The notes beneath the pieces were generated by a model, which saw nothing but the letters and a program-made list of their open reading frames with translations, searched no databases and was not told the DNA's origin. A program made the position numbers and the translations under genes. 22,495 nucleotides of DNA from MHLP01 sp043736515 (GTDB taxonomy: Bacteria; Patescibacteriota; Minisyncoccia; Phycocordibacterales; UBA6899), in NCBI GenBank assembly GCA_043736515.1, contig JAYTCK010000038.1:1-22495 (forward strand). The letters are read 5' to 3'. Positions 1 through 7,589 of this stretch are shown piece after piece; the first letter of the stretch is position 1; every line of letters begins with the position of its first letter.

Positions 1-1040
1 TCGATCTGCTTGAAGAAGTAAATTTCACCCATCGCCTCAACCGTTGCCGCACCACATCGTCCGATAAAGAGCACAATTACCCATGTCATAAATGCAGAAG
101 ATGCCAGTGCGAGATGAGGAATCAAAAACGACGTAACCGCCATGAGAAGGAATCCCAGCACCAAGAGTTCTTTCTCTCCCATGACCTTGTCCGCAAGCCA
201 GCCGAGCGGGGAGGGGAGGAGTACAAAAGGCGTAAGTGCGAGCGTGAGCATAAATCCGATGTCGCTCCAGGTAAAACCCATATGGTCGTGCAAAAAGATC
301 GGAGCATAAATGATCATCCACGCGTAGAAAAATTGAAGAAAAAATGTACAGGCGAGGCCATACCATACATCCGGGCTTCGGTGGAGATCGTTCCGAGACG
401 GAAGAAGCGCCGCATCGTCATAAGTAAGGTCTCTAAAATTTCTCATATAAACGATAAGAAGGACGAGGGCCGGGATGAGAACAATTGCTCCGGCCAAATA
501 TGCCAGGCTGTATCCGTAATTTTCGATGATTGTGCCGGCAATCATCGGTGGAATGAGCCAGGAGATAGAAGCTATCGTCAGAAAGATACCACGGACAACA
601 CCGGTGTCTTCGTTTTTTGAAAAACTTTCAAGGAAAATATCAAAATTAAAAAACAAAAGCGACATGAGCGTTGCTTCAACAATGAAAAGGGGAATGATAA
701 GCCACCCGCTTTGTGTTGCGGAAAGCAGTAGCAGCATAATGATGTGTGCGATAAAAGCAAAAAGCGTTGCGCGGTAGTTGCCGATTCTTCGCAGCACCCG
801 TGGAGCAAAGTAGAGGGCAAAGATAGTCATCAAGGACGCAAGCATATATACCGCCCCCACGACACGCTCTGGGCCCGCAAAAAATTCCATCTGACTCAAC
901 GAAGGAGTACGGAGAATTGTGTCTTTCAAAAACGAAGAATCAATATAGATCGTCAGCGAAACCTGTGCAGAAAAAAAGAACATGATTGCCGAAAGCACAA
1001 CAATCGCCCCCCACTCTGACATCACTCTCTTTTTAAGCAT
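1..1040 (-). CDS. MFS transporter, C-terminus cut off by window edge
   Basis: An uninterrupted minus-strand frame of about 346 codons runs off the left edge. It encodes a polytopic membrane protein with hydrophobic helices near residues 10-32, 62-80, 88-108, 112-130, 148-170, 175-195 and further ones to the edge, separated by short polar loops such as FAPRVLRRIGNYRATLF and GWLADKVMGEKELLVLGF. The latter resembles the conserved major facilitator loop 2/8 (G-x-L-a-D-r-x-G-r-k/r), so a proton- or solute-coupled inner-membrane transporter is likely; the substrate cannot be told. Of two in-frame ATGs (1049 and 1040), 1040 is preferred: a TATAAT box at 1053-1048 overlaps the upstream ATG and leaves only 7 nt before 1040, implying a leaderless mRNA. 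It is convergent with nothing visible and divergent from no gene; the next gene upstream is RNase J on the same strand. Confidence 0.8.
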   Translation of the reverse strand, partial: MLKKRVMSEWGAIVVLSAIMFFFSAQVSLTIYIDSSFLKDTILRTPSLSQMEFFAGPERVVGAVYMLASLMTIFALYFAPRVLRRIGNYRATLFAFIAHIIMLLLLSATQSGWLIIPLFIVEATLMSLLFFNFDIFLESFSKNEDTGVVRGIFLTIASISWLIPPMIAGTIIENYGYSLAYLAGAIVLIPALVLLIVYMRNFRDLTYDDAALLPSRNDLHRSPDVWYGLACTFFLQFFYAWMIIYAPIFLHDHMGFTWSDIGFMLTLALTPFVLLPSPLGWLADKVMGEKELLVLGFLLMAVTSFLIPHLALASSAFMTWVIVLFIGRCGAATVEAMGEIYFFKQI

Positions 1041-1047
1041 ATGTATC

Positions 1048-1074
1048 ATTATAGCCCGTCATTTTTTAAAACAA
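1048..1074 (-). promoter_or_regulatory. Promoter of the MFS gene (leaderless)
   Basis: On the minus strand a perfect TATAAT lies at 1053-1048 with a weak TTGTTT 15 nt upstream (1074-1069). The expected transcription start falls at or within 1-2 nt of the ATG at 1040. There is no Shine-Dalgarno sequence. Confidence 0.5.
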
Positions 1075-1129
1075 AAACCACTCAATCAAGAGTGGAATTC
1101 TGAAGACGTAACTCACTGAAGTAATTTAT

Positions 1130-1270
1130 GTTATTCCACGTCAGCGACTTGATTTTTGAGATGAAATTTAGGGGCACAAGAAAGGTGGCCAACTTCTTCA
1201 AGGGACCTTAGGCCACCAAACTCGAAGGCACTTATGTTATGCCACGTTAGCGACCTAATTTTTTAGATGC
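1130..1270. repeat. Direct repeat of palindromic-element end, plus small hairpin
   Basis: Two copies of a ~38-bp sequence (about 1130-1167 and 1233-1270; consensus TATGTTATnCCACGTyAGCG followed by a T-rich stretch and AGATG) lie 103 bp apart in direct orientation. Between them is a hairpin with arms GGTGGCC/GGCCACC. The second copy is the left end of the larger palindromic element at 1243-1378, so the first copy looks like a leftover end of another element. No gene is visible in 1050-1380. Confidence 0.6.
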
Positions 1271-1378
1271 AGTTTCGTTTTTGCAGCACGCGAAATGTCC
1301 GAGGGGGCGTACGGGGTGGTACGTCCTCCGGACTTTCGTGGGCGAAAAAATGAAAATGCGCTAAAAAAGGAGGTCGGT
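1243..1378. repeat. Imperfect palindromic repeat element (type 1, copy a)
   Basis: About 136 bp between the RNase J stop codon and the MFS promoter. The ends are related inverted repeats (left CGTTAGCGACCTAATTTTTT; right end complementary in part) and the centre is a strong hairpin at about 1288-1332, with arms CCGAGGGGGCGTAC and GTACGTCCTCCGG. The whole sequence aligns, at roughly 80% by eye, with the reverse complement of 12928-13064, including the tract TGAAAATGCGC. The stem differences between the two copies are compensatory (CG pair to TA pair), which favours a conserved fold or palindrome. In the RNase J mRNA it would sit directly after the stop codon as a 3' hairpin, though it lacks a normal terminator U-tract. 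Confidence 0.65.
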
Positions 1379-1381
1379 GAT

Positions 1382-3574
1382 TTAGATTCCCAAAAGTACA
1401 GGGATGACCATCGGTTGTTTCTGGGTCTTCTGGAATAAAAACTTGCCCACATCATCTCGCACCTCCTCCTTCAAAAACTCAAAGTTTACACCTTTCATTC
1501 CGGAACTGCATCCTTCTTCAACAGTTTTCTTGACGATGAGTCGCGCCTGGTTGAAGAGCTCTTGTGATTCGCGTACATACACGAAGCCTCGCGCGATAAT
1601 GTCCGGTGATTTCATGAGTTTACCAGTACGAAGATCGACAGTAGCTACGAGCACGACGATGCCATCCTCGGCGAGCATTTGTCGGTCGCGCATCACTACC
1701 TCCTGAATGTTGCCAACAGAGAATCCATCAACAGCAACCATTTCATTCGGCACCTTCACGGCGAGTTTTACAAACTTTGTCCCTTGCTCGCGAATCTCCA
1801 AGATAGAACCATCGTCTGGGATAATACAGCCCTCGGATGATACGCCAGTCGACATGGCGACATCGACGTGCGAGCGAAGCATGTAGTGATATCCGTGAAG
1901 CGGAACAAAGTATTTGGGTTTGAGGCGGGCAATGATCCACTTCGCTTCATCGCGGTAGGAATGTCCGGAAGAGTGCACGTCGGATGTTTCGTAGTGCACG
2001 ATCCGTGCACCCTGGCGCGAGAGGAGGTCTTTGAGCTTTTGTACCGCACGCTCATTTCCTGGGACAACGGAAGAAGAAAAGAGTACCGTATCGCCCTCTC
2101 TTATTTTGAGATACTTGTGTTTCTTCATGGCGGTACGCATCAACACAGCAAAGGGGTCTCCCTGGGCACCCGTGACAAGCATGACGAGCTTGTTGGGAGG
2201 ATAATTTTCTGCCTCTTCGATTCCGATAAGTGTTCCCTTTTTGTACTTGAACAATCCTGCCTGTTGGGCCAGCTCGATATTTGTTTTCATACTGCGTCCA
2301 TCCACCACAAGCTTCTTGCCGTGTGTATCACAAAATTCAATGATCTTGATGATACGCTCGAGCAGTGAAGAAAATGTTGCGACGATAACACGTCCGGGCA
2401 CTTCTTTGATGAGCTTTTCTACGGTGTCGTGCACGGTAGGCTCTGGAATTGAAAACCCGGGCTTCTGACAGTTGGTCGAATCGGCCATGAGCAGCAGTAC
2501 TTTTTCTTTGTCGAATTTTTTGTATTCCTTCTCTTCTTCATCGGTTGGGATCCCTCCTCTGTGGTCGAGCTTGAGGTCGCCGGTGTGCACAATAACGCCA
2601 TAGGGTGTCTCAACCATAATACCCATTGCATCGGGAATGGTGTGGGTGACTTTGAAGAATCGCACCGCAAGATCGGTATACGAAATACGGTCCTCGGTCT
2701 CAACAATCTTAAGGTCGATTGGCGCCAAATCAGGGAACTCATCCTGGCGTTTTTTGATGAGGAGGGCGGTGAGGTTGCGGGCATACACAGGAGGATTGCC
2801 GATACGTGGCAGTATGTAGGGAAGTCCGCCGATGTGATCGAGATGCCCGTGCGTGATAAACATACCGCGAATTCTATCTTTATGCTCCTCGAGGTACTCA
2901 GTATTTGCAAGAATATAATCTACTCCCGGAGTGTCTTCATCTTTAAACTGAAATCCACAGTCAATAACGACGATGTCATTGCCAAATTCAACCGCAGCGA
3001 TATTGCGCCCGATCTCTTCGACGCCGCCAAAAATAATGACGCGGACATCGCCGGCAGCGAGTGGGGGAATGGTCACCTTTTTCTTTTCTACACGAGCGCG
3101 CTCATTTCGTGATTCATTTGTGCGGTGACGTGTGTCATCAAAGTGTTTTCCTGCCGCACCAGTACCGCCACGACGGGGTGGGCGTGATGTAGCAGGCCGG
3201 GATGTGGAGGGTCGCGATGTGGGGGTGATCGCAGCTGTCGCAGTGACCATGGGAGCTACACTTCCTACCCGAGAAGGGGAAGATGCGCCACGTCGTTGTC
3301 CTTGGCTCGCCCCACGAGAGTTTGGTGCACCGCGTCCGCGATTCTGGCTCGCGCGGATTGTCGGGTCTCCGCCAGGGCGTACATAAGTACGAGGAGGCAC
3401 TGAACTTCCTGAAGTTTTCGGTTGAAATGCGCGTGCTGAAGCAGCTGCAAATGATCCCCGCCCTCCCGCTCCCTGGTTGGGACGAAACGGTGGACGTGGG
3501 GCCCGGCCTGGTGACCGCCCTCCGCTTGTGCCGCTTCGCTCCTCGCTTGTGCTTCCTGTTTGTTGTTCGATCAT
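1382..3574 (-). CDS. rnj: Ribonuclease J
   Basis: A 730-aa metallo-beta-lactamase/beta-CASP RNase acting as 5'-3' exonuclease and endonuclease in RNA maturation and decay. The zinc-binding motif HGHLDHIGG is at residues 242-250, followed by HTGDLKLDH (about 330), a beta-CASP region around residues 370-510, the late motif HSSGHSYRDEAKW and PLHGYHYML, and a C-terminal RNase J domain. The first ~170 residues are unusual: low-complexity Pro/Arg/Gly/Ser sequence with RG and TSRP repeats and a basic stretch NERARVEKKK just before the catalytic core. Typical RNase J is about 550-560 aa, so the extension accounts for the excess. It is probably disordered and could bind RNA or partners. The ATG at 3574 has no Shine-Dalgarno sequence; because the frame stays open and compositionally consistent, the long start is kept, but shorter starts are not excluded. 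Confidence 0.93.
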   Translation of the reverse strand: MIEQQTGSTSEERSGTSGGRSPGRAPRPPFRPNQGAGGRGSFAAASARAFQPKTSGSSVPPRTYVRPGGDPTIRASQNRGRGAPNSRGASQGQRRGASSPSRVGSVAPMVTATAAITPTSRPSTSRPATSRPPRRGGTGAAGKHFDDTRHRTNESRNERARVEKKKVTIPPLAAGDVRVIIFGGVEEIGRNIAAVEFGNDIVVIDCGFQFKDEDTPGVDYILANTEYLEEHKDRIRGMFITHGHLDHIGGLPYILPRIGNPPVYARNLTALLIKKRQDEFPDLAPIDLKIVETEDRISYTDLAVRFFKVTHTIPDAMGIMVETPYGVIVHTGDLKLDHRGGIPTDEEEKEYKKFDKEKVLLLMADSTNCQKPGFSIPEPTVHDTVEKLIKEVPGRVIVATFSSLLERIIKIIEFCDTHGKKLVVDGRSMKTNIELAQQAGLFKYKKGTLIGIEEAENYPPNKLVMLVTGAQGDPFAVLMRTAMKKHKYLKIREGDTVLFSSSVVPGNERAVQKLKDLLSRQGARIVHYETSDVHSSGHSYRDEAKWIIARLKPKYFVPLHGYHYMLRSHVDVAMSTGVSSEGCIIPDDGSILEIREQGTKFVKLAVKVPNEMVAVDGFSVGNIQEVVMRDRQMLAEDGIVVLVATVDLRTGKLMKSPDIIARGFVYVRESQELFNQARLIVKKTVEEGCSSGMKGVNFEFLKEEVRDDVGKFLFQKTQKQPMVIPVLLGI

Positions 3575-3650
3575 GATAATTAATTAGTTACTAGTTTTGT
3601 CGTCACTTTGTATATTTTTTTAATAAGTATTTGTTAGGCTTTCATTCATC

Positions 3651-5438
3651 CTAGTGACTGGTGACTGAAGACCGCTTTGTAAACCACTCCCATACACGCT
3701 CTGATTCGATGTACCAGTACGGCACATCAAGAAAACGTTCTGACTCTGTAGTGATGAGACCTGTGTACATTCCTCGCACCTTCTTTGATACCGCATAGAG
3801 GAAGTCCGGACTATATACGAAGACGGCGGGTTGATCTTTTGCGATCTCAGCCACAAATTTTTCAAGAAGGAGTGTACGTTCTACAAAATCAGTTTCTTTG
3901 CGTACCTCTTCAAGAATTTGGTCAACGTTTTTGTTTGCGTACAGCGCCACGTTGAGTCCGGGTGCATTGCGTTGTGACGAATGCCAGTAGGCGGACGGAT
4001 CTGGTACGCGCCCAGTGATTTGTCCATAGAAAAGCGCATCAAACTTACGAGGGGAAAGTACATCACCGGCAAATGTTGAAGATTCAAAAATCTTGAGTGT
4101 TACCTGCGCCCCCATGCTTTCCCAGTCTGCCTTCATCAGCTCGGCTGCCGCTCGGAGTTCTGGCACGTCGGGTATCGCTAGGGAAAATTGTAGCAGTGAA
4201 ACCTGTTTTTTCTTTTTGTCAGTCTTTTCATAAATGTTCGCGGCATTTTGTACCCAGCCTGCCGATTCGAGCACTTCGCGCGCTTTCGCGATATCGCCGC
4301 TTGCGGACAGAATGCGCGTGGTTGAGGCAGAAGTTGAAAGATTAACTAAGGGAAGTGGCCCGTCTATCGGCTGACCATAGCCACTAAGCACATCATTTAC
4401 AATGCGCTCCTTGTTGATCGCAAGGTCGAGCGCCGTCCGAACAGCTTTGTCGGCAAACACCGGTTGCTGATTCTGGTTGAAAAAAACGGCAAATGTTCGG
4501 GGGAGTGGTACACGAACAATGGCATTACCAGCCTTTTCAAGGATAGCCGCATCTTTTGGTTCAAGCGTGTGAATTTGATCAACCCTATGTTCGCGGTAGG
4601 CTGCGAGTAGCTCCTGATTGTTGCCGTAAAATGCGATACGCAGATGTGTGATGTGTGGCTCACCTAATGCATAGCGCTTGAATGCAACCAGGTCATACGC
4701 ACTCGGTAGCCCCTTTTTATCATCACGGACAATCGCGCCCATGCGGTATGGACCCGAGCCGATTGGCTCGATGTTGTGATACGTCACATCAAACTCTTCG
4801 TTCGGGACATTTTGCCAGATATGTTTCGGAAGAATGCCCATTGTTGCATTCTCGAGGAAGGGCGCATAAGGCTGCTTGATAGTAAAGACAACGGTCTTTT
4901 CATCTGGAGTTGCCACAACCACTCCTTCCCAGCTCGCCCTGCGCGGACTTTTAATTGCAAGGCCAGAGTCGCGCACTTTTTCAATGGTAAACGCAATATC
5001 CGCCGAGGTGATGGGCTCACCGTCATGCCATACGAGATCGTCGCGAAGGAGGAACGTATATGTCAGCCCATCTTCGGAAACCAAGTAATCTTTTGCCAGG
5101 TCGGGGACGATACCACCGGCGGGTGTTGCGCGGAGTAGTCCTGAATATATGAGGCCGGCAATATCCCGATCCGCATCAGACTTTGCGATTACCGGATTGA
5201 TAAATCTCGGTCTCCCAATTATGCCTTCGACAAGCGTACCGCCATGCCGAGGGATTTCAACGAGGAAACGTTCAGAAAAGGAAATGGCGAGTGCAAGTGT
5301 CGTGGCGATAAATACAAAAAACGCAGCAGTAAAAATTGCTCGGAGTGAAAAGGGCAGCTGTGCGAGTGCTGTTCCTAGGCGCATTGTGCCACCGGCTGAT
5401 CTCCGAAGTTGTTCGGAATGTGTTTCAAAATTCTCCAC
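3651..5438 (-). CDS. Membrane-anchored peptide/dipeptide ABC-type substrate-binding protein (SBP_bac_5)
   Basis: A 595-aa extracytoplasmic solute-binding protein of the oligopeptide/dipeptide family (OppA/DppA). Family hallmarks: HGGTLVEGIIGRPRFINPV, then GLIYSGLLRATPAGGIVPDLAKDY, the segment TYTFLLRDDLVWHDGEPITSADIAFTIE, SGPYRM, and AVRTALDLAINKERIV. Residues about 31-55 form one membrane helix after a basic start (RRSAGGTMRLG); there is no lipobox Cys, so it is probably anchored by an uncleaved helix. No permease or ATPase gene is in the window. The start codon is GTG, 9 nt after a TATATT box (5453-5448), suggesting a leaderless message. The gene lies 76 bp upstream of RNase J on the same strand, possibly co-transcribed. 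Function as a peptide binder is inferred from family only. Confidence 0.9.
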   Translation of the reverse strand: MENFETHSEQLRRSAGGTMRLGTALAQLPFSLRAIFTAAFFVFIATTLALAISFSERFLVEIPRHGGTLVEGIIGRPRFINPVIAKSDADRDIAGLIYSGLLRATPAGGIVPDLAKDYLVSEDGLTYTFLLRDDLVWHDGEPITSADIAFTIEKVRDSGLAIKSPRRASWEGVVVATPDEKTVVFTIKQPYAPFLENATMGILPKHIWQNVPNEEFDVTYHNIEPIGSGPYRMGAIVRDDKKGLPSAYDLVAFKRYALGEPHITHLRIAFYGNNQELLAAYREHRVDQIHTLEPKDAAILEKAGNAIVRVPLPRTFAVFFNQNQQPVFADKAVRTALDLAINKERIVNDVLSGYGQPIDGPLPLVNLSTSASTTRILSASGDIAKAREVLESAGWVQNAANIYEKTDKKKKQVSLLQFSLAIPDVPELRAAAELMKADWESMGAQVTLKIFESSTFAGDVLSPRKFDALFYGQITGRVPDPSAYWHSSQRNAPGLNVALYANKNVDQILEEVRKETDFVERTLLLEKFVAEIAKDQPAVFVYSPDFLYAVSKKVRGMYTGLITTESERFLDVPYWYIESERVWEWFTKRSSVTSH

Positions 5439-5580
5439 AGTAATAGCAATATAGTAATGATCAAAAATTACATCAACGGGCAGAAAATTCCGCCATGGTT
5501 ACGAACTTACATTTTAGCATGCGATAAAACTTTCAGGGTGTGAGTTGCGCGACGAAGCGCAATCGCGAAGTTTATATGGC

Positions 5581-5820
5581 TTACGAACCGAGAAGCAGCG
5601 CCACCAAGTTTATTAGAATGAATGCGATCCCTAACCCAATAGTTACAAAGAAAAGCACCTTCTCAAAACCGCGACGGGTGTAAAGTGTACCGCCCGATCC
5701 ATCACCGCCACCAAAGGCGCCACCAAGCTCGGCACCCGAGCGTTGAATGAGGATAAGCACGATGAGGGAGACGGAGAGGATGATCTGCGCGAGTGGCAGA
5801 GCCTGTTTCAGTAATTCCAT
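5581..5820 (-). CDS. secG: Preprotein translocase subunit SecG
   Basis: A 79-aa (85 with the upstream ATG at 5838) protein with two membrane helices: one after MELLKQALPLAQ and one near VLFFVTIGLGIAFILINLVA. They are separated by the SecG signature QRSGAELGGAFGGG and a Gly-rich loop ending in TLYTRRGFEKVL. SecG assists SecYEG in protein export at the cytoplasmic membrane. The ATG at 5820 is preferred because family members start close to the first helix, an AGGA lies 9 nt upstream, and a TATGAT box (5839-5834) overlaps the other ATG. It precedes the binding-protein gene on the same strand with 142 bp between. That gap holds only a short hairpin with arms TTGCGC/GCGCAA at about 5546-5563. Confidence 0.93.
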   Translation of the reverse strand: MELLKQALPLAQIILSVSLIVLILIQRSGAELGGAFGGGDGSGGTLYTRRGFEKVLFFVTIGLGIAFILINLVALLLGS

Positions 5821-5849
5821 TAATGAGTATCCTATCATAGTCTAGGGTG

Positions 5850-5967
5850 TCGTGCAAATCGGGCGAACTTTAGATTTGTCGGTGCTCGGTCATGGGGGCA
5901 GTAGCAACCTACAGCCCCCACGACACTGCGACTCCTCCGCACCCGAATTTCATCCCAATTAGCGCAA
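5850..5967. repeat. Imperfect palindromic repeat element (type 1, copy b)
   Basis: A ~118-bp palindrome upstream of secG. Its centre is GGGGGCAGTAG-CAAC-CTACAGCCCCC (5894-5919). It is an inverted copy of the element between groES and groEL: 5876-5904 matches the reverse complement of that copy exactly over 29 nt, and the other arm matches over 27 nt with one difference. The right end is shorter than in the groESL copy. The rest of the secG-to-6101 gap (5968-6056) contains a small hairpin, TGGAGGT/ACCTCCA at 5978-5995, and a diverged copy of the 121-bp repeat around 6005-6045, but no gene. Confidence 0.7.
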
Positions 5968-6056
5968 CCGTGGTGGTTGGAGGTTTTCACCTCCAGTGAC
6001 CTGCATCGAAATTTGGAACGCCGCGGTGGTTCGGGTTGGGCAATGCTAAAAATATG

Positions 6057-6088
6057 TAATAAAAAAGCCGCTTCGAGGGAAGCGGCTT
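6057..6088 (-). terminator. Intrinsic terminator of small-gene unit A
   Basis: Read on the minus strand: stem AAGCCGCTT/AAGCGGCTT (6088-6065) followed by a T-rich tract down to 6057. It closes the transcript of the gene that ends at 6102. Confidence 0.85.
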
Positions 6089-6101
6089 GTGGTGCGATGT
6101 G

Positions 6102-6410
6102 TCAGTTTTTGGTTTTCGGCTGGGCGTAAGAGACGCTTTCGACGGCACTCCCCATACGACTGACGAACCACTCTTCGTCAAACTTTTCAGCGAGTTCGAT
6201 CACCATGGTGCGGTTGCGTTCGCCGTCCCAGCTGTTGTCTCAAATAACGGCCAAGATGATGGTGACGTCCGGTAGCCTGATAATGCCCGAGTTTTGCATC
6301 CCGAGCAGGTACTGGAGATCGCGGATTGCTTCGCGCCTGAAAGTGACGCGTACTTTACGTGAGCTATTTTGAATTGCGGTTCGGACTGCGATCAGAATTT
6401 TTTCTCTCAT
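6102..6410 (-). pseudogene. Small unknown gene with one in-frame TGA
   Basis: The ATG at 6410 has an excellent ribosome-binding site (AAGGAG, 6 nt spacing). The frame encodes 56 residues (MREKILIAVRTAIQNSSRK... ending ILAVI), meets TGA at 6242-6240, and continues in the same frame for 45 codons (DNSWDGERNRTMVIELAEKF ... QPKTKN) to TGA at 6104-6102, just before a strong terminator. The distance between gene end and terminator matches the neighbouring units, so the full 102-codon frame appears to be the ancestral gene. A GGA-to-TGA change would explain the interruption. Alternatives are a sequencing error or a truncated 56-aa product. Programmed recoding is less likely, since no other gene here has in-frame TGA. 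Function is unknown; the product is a small, mixed-charge, soluble-looking protein. Confidence 0.6.
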
Positions 6411-6472
6411 TGAGATCTCCTTGGGTTGAACGGCACGAAAACCTTTGTGTGAGGAGCAATTCAGCTGCATCT

Positions 6473-6500
6473 ATAATACACAATTTATTGATTTTGTCAA
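6473..6500 (-). promoter_or_regulatory. Promoter of small-gene unit A
   Basis: Minus strand: perfect TTGACA (6500-6495), 16-nt spacer, TATTAT (6478-6473). The transcription start is expected near 6466, which excludes the ATG at 6470 and leaves a ~55-nt leader to the ATG at 6410. The same promoter sequence recurs upstream of unit C. Confidence 0.8.
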
Positions 6501-6614
6501 CTATTTTTCGCACGTCACCCAAAAAAGACGGACTAAGCGACCAAAAATTTCATCGAGTCATCGAGTACTGAAATTTGGAAGTACTCCCGTGGTGGTCTGG
6601 CCTTGGCTCTGAAA
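6494..6614. repeat. 121-bp direct repeat, copy 1
   Basis: Identical to 7105-7225 except for one base (C at 6588, T at 7199). It begins inside the promoter -35 region of unit A and spans the gap toward unit B. It contains a small hairpin GAGTACT/AGTACTC. A decayed third copy of its distal half lies near 6005-6045. The arrangement marks tandem duplication of a whole small-gene unit. The gap 6411-6790 holds no other gene. Confidence 0.95.
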
Positions 6615-6745
6615 GTGAGCTCTGGCTGCTGGGAACCCGGCTTTGCGTGGCCGGAGCGCATGACCTTTTGACCCAGCCCCAGTTTTGTTTACTGAATTGC
6701 AAAACGGGAGCTGGGCAAAAAGTGTACAGCCACAGTAAGGGGGAC
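6615..6745. repeat. Hairpin repeat element (type 2, copy a)
   Basis: About 130 bp with a long stem: 6663-6687 (ACCTTTTGACCCAGCCCCAG then TTTTG) pairs with 6700-6723 around a 12-nt loop. Its reverse complement closely matches 18440-18510 and the tract GCAAAGCCGGGTTCCCA near 18615. Compared with tandem unit C (sequence after 7225), unit B carries this extra block between the 121-bp repeat and the segment ending AGAAGTTG, so it looks like an insertion into a duplicated unit. Exact ends are uncertain. Confidence 0.65.
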
Positions 6746-6783
6746 CCTTGGAGAAGTTGTCCGCCCCTTAGTTTGGTATATTA

Positions 6784-6820
6784 CAAAAAAAAGACCGCTC
6801 TATATTATGGATGCGGTCTT
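6784..6820 (-). terminator. Intrinsic terminator of small-gene unit B
   Basis: Minus strand: stem AAGACCGC/GCGGTCTT (6820-6791) followed by eight or more T residues. It lies 16 nt after the unit B stop codon. Confidence 0.85.
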
Positions 6821-6835
6821 GGGTGCCGTGAGGGG

Positions 6836-7030
6836 TTACTTTTCCTGAGTTTTCACGCAGGAGCCGGCGACGATCTGACGGTAATCCCGGGCATTCACAT
6901 TGACACGAACCTTGTGTAGCTCAAGAGCCGCATCACACAAAGCTTCCGTTTGAAAGCCTGGCACGTGAGTAGTGGAAACAGCGGGAACTTCTACCCCATA
7001 AACAAACACTGACAAAATAAGCGCGAACAT
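6836..7030 (-). CDS. Small exported two-cysteine protein, unit B
   Basis: A 64-aa product starting at the ATG at 7030, preceded by CCAGGAG at 9-nt spacing. Residues 1-18 (MFALILSVFVYGVEVPAV) look like a short signal peptide or membrane anchor. The mature part carries two cysteines (residues 32 and 58), which could form a disulfide, and ends CVKTQEK. It is clearly paralogous to the unit C product: shared M-x-ALIL start, VST, FQT-x-ALC and CVKT-x-EK. A longer in-frame ATG at 7057 has no good site. Function is unknown; a small secreted or surface protein is inferred from the signal and cysteines. Confidence 0.65.
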   Translation of the reverse strand: MFALILSVFVYGVEVPAVSTTHVPGFQTEALCDAALELHKVRVNVNARDYRQIVAGSCVKTQEK

Positions 7031-7083
7031 CGAATATATCTCCTGGGTGAATAACACGAAAGTTTCGTGTGAGAACTATCATA

Positions 7084-7111
7084 AATATATGGAATTTTAT
7101 AGCATTGTCAA
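7084..7111 (-). promoter_or_regulatory. Promoter of small-gene unit B
   Basis: Minus strand: TTGACA (7111-7106), 16-nt spacer, TATATT (7089-7084). The -35 lies within copy 2 of the 121-bp repeat, so the duplication carried the -35 but not the -10. Confidence 0.75.
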
Positions 7112-7225
7112 CTATTTTTCGCACGTCACCCAAAAAAGACGGACTAAGCGACCAAAAATTTCATCGAGTCATCGAGTACTGAAATTTGGAAGTACTCCTG
7201 TGGTGGTCTGGCCTTGGCTCTGAAA
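7105..7225. repeat. 121-bp direct repeat, copy 2
   Basis: Matches 6494-6614 with a single substitution, 611 bp apart. It separates units B and C. Such near-identity in non-coding DNA implies a recent duplication or gene conversion, whereas the flanking paralogous genes B and C have diverged strongly. Confidence 0.95.
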
Positions 7226-7263
7226 AACCCGACCTTGAAGAAGTTGCCCGTCTTTTTGATGGT

Positions 7264-7303
7264 ATTAAAAAAAAGAAAAGGCCGCTTCGGGTGAAGTGGC
7301 TTT
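7264..7303 (-). terminator. Intrinsic terminator of small-gene unit C
   Basis: Minus strand: stem of 7303-7278 with arms AAAGCCACTTC / GAAGCGGCCTTT, followed by a T-rich run to 7266. It resembles the unit A terminator, supporting common origin of the units. Confidence 0.8.
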
Positions 7304-7321
7304 GCTGTGCGGCCCTGCGTG

Positions 7322-7525
7322 TTACTTTTCGGAAGTTTTCACGCAGGTTGCGATGGTCGTACTGTTGAAATTCCTGACTCTCGGACTGACGTTAGCGCCG
7401 TGAGCAGTAGCAGTTTCACAGAGTGCGAGGGTTTGAAAACTCGGCGTCGAAACGCTAGAAGTGCTGGCGCCAATCCATATTGTCAAAATGAGCGCGGACA
7501 TTGAAAACCTACTAAAAACAATCAT
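7322..7525 (-). CDS. Small exported two-cysteine protein, unit C (paralogue of unit B)
   Basis: 67 aa from the ATG at 7525 (site GAGGG, 4-nt spacing), or 59 aa from the ATG at 7501, which aligns exactly with the unit B start. A hydrophobic N-terminus (MSALILTIWIGAS) resembles a signal peptide. Two cysteines (positions 28 and 53 from the second start) and the terminal CVKTSEK match unit B. The region between the cysteines is poorly conserved and rich in Asn, Thr, Ser and Arg. Function is unknown. The gene is divergent from groES, and the two -35 boxes are only 6 bp apart. Confidence 0.62.
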   Translation of the reverse strand: MIVFSRFSMSALILTIWIGASTSSVSTPSFQTLALCETATAHGANVSPRVRNFNSTTIATCVKTSEK

Positions 7526-7561
7526 GAAACCCTCGTGAGGAGAGCAATTCAGCTACTCCTC

Positions 7562-7589
7562 ATAATACACAATTTATTGATTTTGTCAA
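7562..7589 (-). promoter_or_regulatory. Promoter of small-gene unit C
   Basis: Minus strand: TTGACA (7589-7584), 16-nt spacer, TATTAT (7567-7562). It is nearly identical to the unit A promoter and stands back to back with the groES promoter. Confidence 0.8.

Noticed and set aside
3132..3576. Plus-strand open frames within the RNase J N-terminal region
   Set aside because: They are mirror frames of the GC-rich Arg/Gly/Pro coding sequence of RNase J.
6102..6410. Genome-wide recoding of UGA as glycine
   Set aside because: groEL, RNase J, the binding protein and other long frames contain no in-frame TGA, and ogt, the 71-aa gene and the 456-aa gene use TGA as stop.
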